Positions 14,788 through 23,900 of a stretch of DNA of 32,816 nucleotides are shown in pieces (the stretch's first letter is position 1; the number at the start of each line of letters is the position of its first letter). Source of the stretch: a virus. The notes under the pieces were generated by a model. That model searched no databases. It was not told the origin of the DNA and was given only the letters and a program-made list of their open reading frames with translations. The DNA is taken from positions 1-32,816 of IMG/VR virus record IMGVR_UViG_3300029922_000210, one strand, 5' to 3'. The translations under genes and the position numbers were made by a program.

Positions 14788-15777
14788 ATGTCAATCTTCT
14801 CTTCGATATCAGATGCGTTAAGCTCACCGAACCCTAAGCAAACGGCGCAAAGTCCATCAAACAGCTTAATAACTGGCAGCGATGATTTAGGAACTAAGAC
14901 GTATGAAGTCAATCCCGCAAATTGGTTTTCATCTAAACCTTATGGATTTAGGGTCTATAAGAGAAACGGTAAAAAATTTACTATGTTTCTTCCTATCAAT
15001 CCAAGTAATATTAACATTGTTACAAATTTTGCCACCAATGTAATTCCTACTTTATATGGAACGGTTGAAGAGCACTCTGACATTAGGTATTACGATATCA
15101 CAATTGAAGGCACCACGGGTATGGCGCCTAAGTTTGTATCTCCCATAAATTCTGATGATGCAGATGTAGCTTATCAAGCTCTTAAACAACCAGGTAGAGC
15201 TCAATATCCTATTAGAGCAAACATAGCAGGTGGATTCTTCTCTAACACAATCGGTCAAGTAACAAACATTTTAAACCAAGCGCAAAAGGCTATTGGCGGT
15301 GTGTCACAACTATTCGGCGGAACTGGACCAAAACCACTAGAAACAGCTTTATATACAGACCAAACCGGATATATGGCGTTTCATAATCTTTATAGATTCT
15401 TAAAACAGTATAAGCGCGATGCAGCAGGTCTACAACTAAATAGCAATCAACCTAACAATACTCCATTCACACACCATCCTTTAACTTTCTTTAACTACAA
15501 AGATCAAAATGAATATGATGTAGCTATTAGAAGCTTTACACTAAGAAAGTCAGCTGAGAATCCAATGTTATATTACTACTCTATAACTATGAGAGGGTAT
15601 AACCTTAGAACATCGGGTAGCTTAACAGCCTCTGAAGATTTACAGGCGCGCATGGCGGATCTCGGGCTCGACGGAGTTAAATCGTCCTCTTTACTCTCTA
15701 GCATCAAGAGTGTATCTAGCAGCGCAAAAGCGGTCGTTGGATCTGTACTGAACGGTTCCAGTTTACTAGGTAGATAA
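14788..15777 (+). CDS. Baseplate hub-associated / Dit-like protein (329 aa)
   Basis: Residues about 52-115 contain YGFRVYKRNGKKFTMFLP, INPSNINIVTNFATNVIPTL, YGTVEEHSDIRYYDITIEG and TTGMAPKF. This series recurs in phage baseplate proteins that bind the tube end. The central part has an Ala/Gly/Gln helix (IGQVTNILNQAQKAIGGVSQLFGG). Residues about 190-275 form a second beta domain ending in YYYSITMRGYNLRT. The C-terminus is Ser-rich and may be disordered. It lies between the spike and the LysM-gp25 fusion, the usual place for a hub connector. Four bases (TAATATGG context) separate it from the next start. Confidence 0.6.
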   Translation: MSIFSSISDALSSPNPKQTAQSPSNSLITGSDDLGTKTYEVNPANWFSSKPYGFRVYKRNGKKFTMFLPINPSNINIVTNFATNVIPTLYGTVEEHSDIRYYDITIEGTTGMAPKFVSPINSDDADVAYQALKQPGRAQYPIRANIAGGFFSNTIGQVTNILNQAQKAIGGVSQLFGGTGPKPLETALYTDQTGYMAFHNLYRFLKQYKRDAAGLQLNSNQPNNTPFTHHPLTFFNYKDQNEYDVAIRSFTLRKSAENPMLYYYSITMRGYNLRTSGSLTASEDLQARMADLGLDGVKSSSLLSSIKSVSSSAKAVVGSVLNGSSLLGR

Positions 15778-15778
15778 T

Positions 15779-17374
15779 ATGGCAACTGCAGCACAAGCTT
15801 ATCAGAGTATTGCAAACGTTAATTTGTGGTTTAAACTACAATCCGGCGACCAACTACTTTTGACAGATGTGCCTGCTATTATTGCGCTTAGATGGCCTTA
15901 TTTTAGAGATACCTGGAATCAACTACTTCCTAACTTAATAAACCAGATAACTAGTTATACCTTCCCGGATTTATTTAAGCAGCAGCTAGCAGATTTCACA
16001 AACTTCATCAACATCGAAAGAAATAACTCAGCAGTCCTCAATCCGTTAGCGGACTTAAGCACGCTGTACAGATTTTACACAGTATTCGACAATATCACTA
16101 TTAAGTCTATTAACTTAAGTAATCAAGAAAACTTATTGTTAACTAATACAATCAACACTGTACAAAACTATACTAAGAACGATTTCTTACAACTTCAAAA
16201 TAACATTATTAGTTACAGAGATACTCAAGCAGATGTTTTAGGGTTAACTGATCCTACTTACAATAGCACTATGAATAGAAGTGCAGCTGCAGCTCAAAAG
16301 AAGCCAGCAATCTCAGATATACAATACTTATTAACATTAGAGAGTTCAATACAATCCATTGACTTCATACTAGCAAACCTATTTGCGGTGGATACCGCAG
16401 TAGATCCATTTGCCCTTGCAATCGCTAACGCTAATAACCCAGACGTAGCTATTGGTAGCTATTCATCAGGACAATTGGTTAGATTCAACTATGGCGACAC
16501 GTTAGAGTCTCTTGCTTATAGATACCTTGGTGATCCAAACAGATGGTTAGATATAGCTATCGCTAACGGTCTACAACCTCCCTACATCGATGAAGTGGGG
16601 CAAGCTGTGCCGCTAGAAGCTAACGGCTCTGGTCTTCAAATTAACATCGCGGGCACAGATAGTAACGGAAATGATAATAGTGAAAAGTTCTATGTAAACC
16701 AAACTATCTTCCTACAATCTACCTCATCGCCCTTTCCTGATCAACGCAGCATTACAAACATTCATCAAATACCCGTATCTGGTGACTTAGTTATAACCTT
16801 AAATGGCAGCAGTAATCTTAGCATATACACTATTGCAGATAATGCATATGTTAGGGTTTATGCGCCTCACACTGTTAACAGTAGCTTATTCATATTGATC
16901 CCCTCTACTCAACCTCTTCCTAACAACCGCCAAGAGACCATTCCTTGGTTTTTGGCAAAAAGCCCAGAAGACGAAAAGAGAGCTGGAATCGACCTTCTCC
17001 TCTCTGAGACAGATGACCTAGTTTTTACTTCTAACCACGATTTGAGTTTAAGCTATGGGCTTCAAAACGACGTTCAAGCGATTCGCCTAAAGATTGTCAC
17101 AGAGCTCGGTGAGTTAATAAGGCACCAAGGATTTGGTTTAGTAAACGTAATAGGTAGTAAAAACAATGATATAGATGGAGTGAAGACCTCTATCATCAGC
17201 TCGTTGACCAACCAGATCAGCCAGGATTCAAGGTTCGACCGTATTGAAACCTTGAATGTTGACTACGTGGCCAATCTTAATGCTGCTCCTGCGTTTGTTG
17301 TAAATATGGAAGTAAGGTTAGCTGGAGGCAGTAATCAAGTGATCCCTATTAGTTTTGATGTCAACTACACATAA
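15779..17374 (+). CDS. Baseplate wedge fusion: LysM (gp53-like) plus gp25-like domain
   Basis: The 531-aa protein appears to fuse two wedge components. The first 200 residues are helical. At about 232-272 is a LysM-like segment, LVRFNYGDTLESLAYRYLG followed by DPNRWLDIAIANGL, as in T4 gp53-type wedge proteins. Residues about 405-531 resemble gp25/gpW: NHDLSLSYGLQNDVQAIRLK, then a helix ELGELIRHQGFG, a helix with SSLTNQISQDSRFDRIETL and a closing MEVRLAGGSNQVIPISFDV hairpin. SRFDRI stands where gp25 proteins usually have an EPR motif. gp25 and gp53 meet in the T4 wedge, so the fusion makes structural sense. The gene starts 1 nt after the preceding stop. Confidence 0.72.
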   Translation: MATAAQAYQSIANVNLWFKLQSGDQLLLTDVPAIIALRWPYFRDTWNQLLPNLINQITSYTFPDLFKQQLADFTNFINIERNNSAVLNPLADLSTLYRFYTVFDNITIKSINLSNQENLLLTNTINTVQNYTKNDFLQLQNNIISYRDTQADVLGLTDPTYNSTMNRSAAAAQKKPAISDIQYLLTLESSIQSIDFILANLFAVDTAVDPFALAIANANNPDVAIGSYSSGQLVRFNYGDTLESLAYRYLGDPNRWLDIAIANGLQPPYIDEVGQAVPLEANGSGLQINIAGTDSNGNDNSEKFYVNQTIFLQSTSSPFPDQRSITNIHQIPVSGDLVITLNGSSNLSIYTIADNAYVRVYAPHTVNSSLFILIPSTQPLPNNRQETIPWFLAKSPEDEKRAGIDLLLSETDDLVFTSNHDLSLSYGLQNDVQAIRLKIVTELGELIRHQGFGLVNVIGSKNNDIDGVKTSIISSLTNQISQDSRFDRIETLNVDYVANLNAAPAFVVNMEVRLAGGSNQVIPISFDVNYT

Positions 17375-17386
17375 CGTAGTTCATAG

Positions 17387-17392
17387 TAGAAT
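17387..17392 (+). promoter_or_regulatory. TAGAAT box abutting the HNH start at 17399
   Basis: TAGAAT lies exactly 6 nt before the ATG at 17399 and no SD is visible. It repeats both sequence and spacing of the box at 4720-4725 before the other accessory unit. Confidence 0.4.
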
Positions 17393-17398
17393 AAAAGT

Positions 17399-17911
17399 AT
17401 GGAAAAGTCTTGCTTAAATTGTGGTGTTATATTCGAAAAACATTACAATGCTAAATTCTGTTCTAGCAAGTGTAAGGATGCTAAGTGGCAATCCGAACAC
17501 TGGGACCAAGTGCTAAAAGCAGGCGAAAAATATAGAAAAAGTGATAAAGGTCAAAAGAATATCTTAAGTCGTAGAGAAGATGACCTGGAGCGCTTTAAAG
17601 AATGGAAAAAAGCTAATCCAAACAACGACAAAGAATATTACGAAACTCACAAGAATACAGAAAAGTTTAAAAAGAGACATAATTTTCATGAGGCCAATAG
17701 AAGGGCCGCAAAGCTAAATGCAACCCCTAAATGGTTAACTACAGAACAAAAACAACAGATTAAAAATATTTACAATGATTGTCCTACTGGTTTTCACGTA
17801 GATCACATAGTTCCACTTCAAGGTCAAGAGGTGAAAGGTCTACATGTACCCTGGAATCTACAAGCGCTTCCTGAGAAGTTAAATCTAATAAAAGGCAATA
17901 AGGTCATATAA
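17399..17911 (+). CDS. HNH homing-type endonuclease (second copy)
   Basis: The 170-aa protein begins with a zinc-finger-like motif (CLNC ... FCSSKC), followed by a highly basic helical region (about 35-105, with KKANPNNDKEYYETHKN) and an ANRRAAKLNATPKWL helix. The HNH core is TGFHVDHIVPL then GLHVPWNLQALPEKLNLIKGNK. Only the C-terminal third is close to the first copy; the N-terminal parts differ, as in modular homing nucleases with swapped DNA-binding parts. It sits between two baseplate wedge genes, and its TAA shares one base with the ATG of the giant baseplate J gene. No intron or split gene surrounds it, so it is a free-standing endonuclease. Confidence 0.9.
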   Translation: MEKSCLNCGVIFEKHYNAKFCSSKCKDAKWQSEHWDQVLKAGEKYRKSDKGQKNILSRREDDLERFKEWKKANPNNDKEYYETHKNTEKFKKRHNFHEANRRAAKLNATPKWLTTEQKQQIKNIYNDCPTGFHVDHIVPLQGQEVKGLHVPWNLQALPEKLNLIKGNKVI

Positions 17912-20900
17912 TGGCGTCTCAAATAAATATTCAGAGTTACAATCAGTTTCTCGGAAGTATGATTAGGTCAATCATAGCTAATACGCCTCTGAATGATATC
18001 AACCAAGGTTCCGTACTTCTCACTATTCTTGAAGCGGCGGCATCCAACGATTTCGAAAACAACACCGCAATCTTAAGCCTGTTAAACCTTCTTGATATTC
18101 AAACTGTTTCTGACAGCGACCTTGACAACAGAGCAGCTGATTACGGCCTAACTCGTCTTGCAGCAATGCAGGCGTCAGGTAACGTTAGTTTTTTCAATAA
18201 TAGTATTACCAAACAAAGCACCAGTCTATACGTTATTAAACCTGCCCCGATCGCCGGACAGACAGTTATTTACGTAAACAATACTACGGGGTGGGCTAAC
18301 AGCGGAACGCTCTACGTCGGCAGGGGGACAGCAAACTTTGAAGGTCCTATAGCTTATAGCTCAATCACAACCTTTGCAACCTACTCTCAGGTTAATCTAT
18401 CTTCCGCTTTGCAGAATAACCACTTAATCTCTGACAGCGTAGTTAATGCTCAAGGCCAACCAGACAGACTAATCGCAGCAGGTACCACTATCAGTATCCC
18501 TGCCAACAATCAAACTCCTGAGATTGACTACATTACACTAAGAGATGCAGTTCTTCCAGCAGGAGAAACAGTAGTTAGTAACGTAGCAGTAATAGCTCTA
18601 ATCGCTGGTTCAATCGGCAATGCCCCTATCAACACTATCACCCAGTTCCAAACCGCTCCTTTTACAGGAGCAGCAGTATCTAATACGTCTGCTTTGACTG
18701 GCGGTACAGACGTTGAAACAGACCAAGACCTAAGAGACAGAATTCAGTCTTACACCAACACGCTAGCAAGAGGTACAGAGGCAGCAATCCTAGCTGCTGT
18801 TATCAACGTATCTGATTCTAGCGATAACAACACTGTAGTTTCAGCGGTTATGACTGAACCACCAAGTATCGGTCAACCATCCATTTTATATATCGACAAT
18901 GGCTCAGGATTTCAACCTTCGTATGCGGGACAATCAGTCGACACGTTGTTGACAAATGCTACAGGTAAAGAACAGTTCTTACAACTAGCGAATTACCCAG
19001 TAACTAGACCTCAAGTAGTAAACACTGGAATAGGTCCATTCACCTTAATCGACGGGTCCTTCCTCGGCGTCTCTGTAGACGGCATAGAAGAGATCGTATA
19101 TTTCCATTCAACAGATTTCGTTAATATTTCTGCAGCTCAGGTTGCTGAAATCGTAGTCGCTATCAATAATCAAGCAAAGTTATTTAGCGCTAGATTAACA
19201 AACAATTCAGCGAACATCTTAATATACCCAGATGCATTCAATGCAGAGACAATACAAGTAACAGCAGAACTTACTACAGATGACCCATCACTGTACGCAA
19301 ACTCATTACTTCAATTCCCTACATCTCAATTTTCATTCATTGAATTGTTTCAAAACAATACTAGACTTAGAGAGCGTACCATATCCGCTCAATTAGAGAC
19401 TGCACCATTTGGATCATGGAACGTAAGTGCTCCAGGAGATCTTACAATCTCTGTGGACAACACTCCTCAACAAGACAGAACCTTTAGCTTAAATCTTTTC
19501 CCTGGAGCATCTAGCTTCACTACATTAACGCTCAATGAATGGGTTGCGGCATTCAACAACCAGTTCGCAGGATTGACAGCTACGGCTACAGCCGCACAAA
19601 CAATGCAGTTAAGTTCAAATCAAAGTGGAGCTAACTCGTCATTAAACGTAGCAGGCGGAACATTGTTAGCAAGTTTATTCCCTACTCAACCAACTACCTC
19701 AGTTGGTCAAAGTAGTGGTTTTATCTTAAACAGACAGACAGGAAACTTGGAGATCTTAACTACTATTAAACCCGGTGACAACATCACTGCGGGAATCGTA
19801 GATGCAAGAGGCTTCGTTAATTCAACTGTAACAACAAGCGGAACATACGATGTTTCTACAGATTCTTTTGGTCGTGCAGCTCAATTAGTTGTAGTCGCTG
19901 ACTCTACTTTTTGTACTCAGCGCGCTGAAAACATTCCAATTGGATCTACTATTACGATTAGTAATCCTAGCGGCAACGTAATGAGAATCATGTCAAGTAC
20001 CTTGACTGCTTTTCCTTTCTTAATGCCTGGTGATTTCATATACATTACACAAAGAACCTCAGCATGGTTGAGTTCTAACAACACCGGTTTATTTAAGGTT
20101 ATCGATAAAGGTTTCCACACAACAGCAGGCACAGATACATACGTTGACGTGCTTAATGCTGGTAACTTAGCAACTCCTAGTATTACTCCTCAAACTGTAA
20201 CTGTAGTAGATCCAGCAGATATACAATCATTTACAACCGATGGATACCCACAAGTATGGCTCGGTACATTCACCACGAACCCACCGATTGCTACTTTAAC
20301 TAATATCGTAGATTCATTGAATAATAACCTCATCAATGTAGTTGCTTCTATATATCAATCTAATTCAGTCAAGTTGACTTCAACTACTGAAAATGGAGGA
20401 TCTATAGCGATACCTGTAGTTATGGGTACCTCCGCTGTTGCCCTATTCACATCTACATCGACTGCTCAATTTGGTAACCCACCACTCATTGCAGCAATAG
20501 TATCTAGCAAAAGTTTATTAACGCACTTTAAGATTGATCCACCAACCAATAAAAATACTTGGTTGAACAGACAAGTATTTGATGACTCAAAGGGATCTCT
20601 CACTGCGAACGCTATTCCTAGCGCACCTCCTTACTCAGATCCTTATAGTGAGACACTACAATCTACCGGTGAACTTAATACTACTCACGTTGATTACAGC
20701 AGCATCATCTCTTTCACTGATGGTAACAACAGGAAGCAATTAAGAAGTATTGCTGCCTTCTTACCTAGTGATAGCGTAGGTACTCAAGAAGCTTTAGCAA
20801 GAACTAGTCTTGACAATATTACAGGCGATCAGTTTGAGATTGTTAGACCATTGCAACTCTCTGCATCTGATTCAGTTGCCGTAGTAATAGACCAAAATCC

Positions 20901-23900
20901 ACAAACTAATACTATCAACATTCCACTAGCTAGAACAGGTCAAATCAATTCAGGTGATCCAGGTGGCGGTGGTTCATTCATACCTACTACTACAGAATTT
21001 TCTGCTAATGACTACGACAATCAACCAGGTATCGATTTCTCAAATCAAAACACTTGGAGCACAACCTTAAACAAGACTAACTTCAATGACTATGCAGTAT
21101 GGTTCACAGCTAGAAACTGGTACTCTTCTGGTGGAGTTGGATCTGGCAACGGGGCAATGATTGTTAGAGCGGCTGACTTCGGTCCTAACGGTAACTTCTT
21201 GCGTTTCAACATGCAGTATCCGACAATACCAAATCAAGCTGCAACTACATCGTTTGTGAACACTCCATCGTTTACAACCTTCTCCTACTTTTTCGGTTCA
21301 GGAGCAGCAAGACCTACAGCCTTGATTGCAACAGACACAATCACCGTTAAAGGCCCTTATCCTAATGCAGCTACTAACTTTCCTAACGGTACTGTTTCTA
21401 GCGGCAATTACTACGACTATACATTCAGTGCTGGTAATTTCAGCTCTGTTGTAGTAGGTGATGTAATCAGTGTTACATCTTCATCTGGCGTATCTAACGC
21501 TAACAGCGGTCAATTCAGCGTACAGAATGTTAGTGGAAACACTATTCGTGTAATGAATTCTATCGCCTCTGTTACAGGAGTTGGAAATCCAGAAGTAGAT
21601 ACAATTACAACTGTAGGCGACATACTTGGTACTCCTACATCTTACGGCTTTACTGCTGTAGCTGATACCTCAGGTTCACTCAACGGAACATACTTCTTAA
21701 TTTACAATACAGCAGGTTCTGTCGCTGTATGGATCAATGAAAATGGTACAGCGGGACCTCCAAGTGTAGGAGCTAATGCTTACTTAATGGTTGGCACTAT
21801 CTTACCTAATGACACCGCTACAACTGTGGCCGGTAAGATCGCAGTAGCCATCAATCAAAATAGTTCATTCGTAGCTACAGTTAGTGGATCTGGTCTACTA
21901 ATCACAAACGTTCAAAATGGTGTACTACCTATCGCTGACGTAGGTACATCTGGATTTTCAATTACACCACCAGGCGGCGGACCTCTAGCTACAGCATCTA
22001 CTTATGCTATCTTAGGTGCATCAACTGTAACCAATACTGGCTTTAGCGTTCTTACTGGAGACCTCGGCTTATCTCCTGGAACTTCTATTACTGGTTTCCC
22101 ACCTGGAACTTATTCTGGTACAGAAAACATCGCGAACACTGCAGCATCTACGGCACAAGCGCAAGCGCTTTCAGCATATAACACTTTTGCAGCAATGTCA
22201 GCTACTTCTATCAGTTCAGTCTTAGATGGTCAAACCCTTACTCCTGGCGTATACAAGGAGACAATAGGAACATTTAACTTGGCGACGTCTGGACCAGGTA
22301 CGCTTACATTAAATGGCGCAGGAACCTACGTGTTTCAATGCGCTAGTACGCTTGTTACCGGTGCCGGTGGAATACCTACAATCACCTTAACTGGCGGAGC
22401 TACAGCAGCAAATGTATACTGGATCGTTGGCTCTTCAGCCACCATCAATTCAGGTAGTGCTGGTACCTTCCAAGGTAACATTATAGCTCAAGCCTCTATT
22501 ACCGACACAATCGGCGGAACAGTGAACGGTAGCTTGATTGCTCTTACGGGTGCTGTAACATTAAGTGCAGCAGCTAACGTAGTAGCTCAACCTGGCAACA
22601 GTGGTCCTGTAGGCCAAACTGGAACAAACAACGATTCATTGACTGGTAAATATTTCATCATATACGACAATGGTGGTCCAGTATCAATCTGGTTCGATAT
22701 TGGTAACCAAGGAATATCGGAGCCATACGATGGAGCATACAGATCAATCAGAGTATCTACTTTAACTGCAGGAGCTAGTGCAAACACAGTAGCTTTAGCA
22801 ATTCAAGCAGCAGTAACAGGTGACGCTTCATTTGGAACTCCAGCAGTTTCAACTAATGTAGTTACTATTACAAATACTTTCAACGGCAATGTTCCTGCTG
22901 GAAACGCTGGAACCTCTGGCTTTACAGTTTCATCTGTTGCTGGTTCATCAGCTACTCCAGAAGTTATAAACAATCCTGTTGGTCTAAGCATATTCCCACT
23001 TACAGGTGTTTCAACTTTAAACATCTCTACCACGATCAACAACAGTACCTTAATGTCTGCTACCCCAGTAGGCAATAGTGCTCTCACTATCTCGCTTGCT
23101 ACACAAGAAGAGACTGCGGCCACATTAGCTTATGGATACACTCCAGGAAATAGTTACATTGGAATGTACGACGGCGTTAATTGGGTTAAGACATTTGAAA
23201 ATCCAAACCCTAACTTTACAATGAAGATGCCGTTCGTTCTACAAGGCGCACAACCATCTATATATTCAATGGATACAGCACCTAACTACAATGTAGCGAC
23301 TAACGGTGAATTATTCAAACTCATTCCAGTAACTGTACAAAACTTATACCATCAGTTTACACAGCCAGCTCTTTCACAATTACCTATCGTTGCCACAGTT
23401 GACATTGCTGATGATAGAAAAAATGTTCAGATACAATCAAAGCAACTTGGTTCTGCTGGTGCAGTAGAAGTTCTTGGTGGTACAGGTAACCAATCAAAGA
23501 TGTACATTCAAACTCCAGCTATCGTTGAAACAGACGGAAGTGGAAGTTACTTAACAGTTCAGGTGCCAGCCTTCCCAGATACATTCAGCGTGGGTGACAC
23601 AGTTCTATTAGAAAACACTGCAGGAGTAGCAAGACTTAACCGTCTACAGTCATCAGACACTATTACCACAGTAAACTTAAACCCTGTTACAAATGCCATT
23701 GAATACGAGTACAACCCTAAGAGCGTAGGTATAGTTTCTGGAACTGCATTCACTATAACTGATGTAGGATCAACATACTCTCCAGCTTGGCCTGCTGGTT
23801 TCGTTTGGAGATGGACAGCTACCGGCTCAGGAATTAATTTCTCTACAGTGAATCCAGGCGACCTTCTTTATGCATTCGGTACAACCGGTTGGTCTCAGCA

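Noticed and set aside
14771-14788. Inverted repeat TAAGTT ... AACTTA as an operator or terminator.
   Set aside because: The arms are only 6 bp, AT-rich and overlap the promoter-like box and start codon; similar boxes elsewhere lack it, so it is probably coincidental.
20940-21000. Glycine-rich segment in baseplate J as a possible frameshift or gene border.
   Set aside because: The reading frame and composition continue on both sides, and such Gly/Ser linkers are common between virion modules.
22587-23123. Open minus-strand frames over the baseplate J gene (for example 22587-22787 and 22803-23123).
   Set aside because: They lie within a long, well-supported + strand gene, have no SD, and show the Val/Pro/Thr-rich composition typical of antisense shadows of Thr/Asn/Gly-rich beta proteins.
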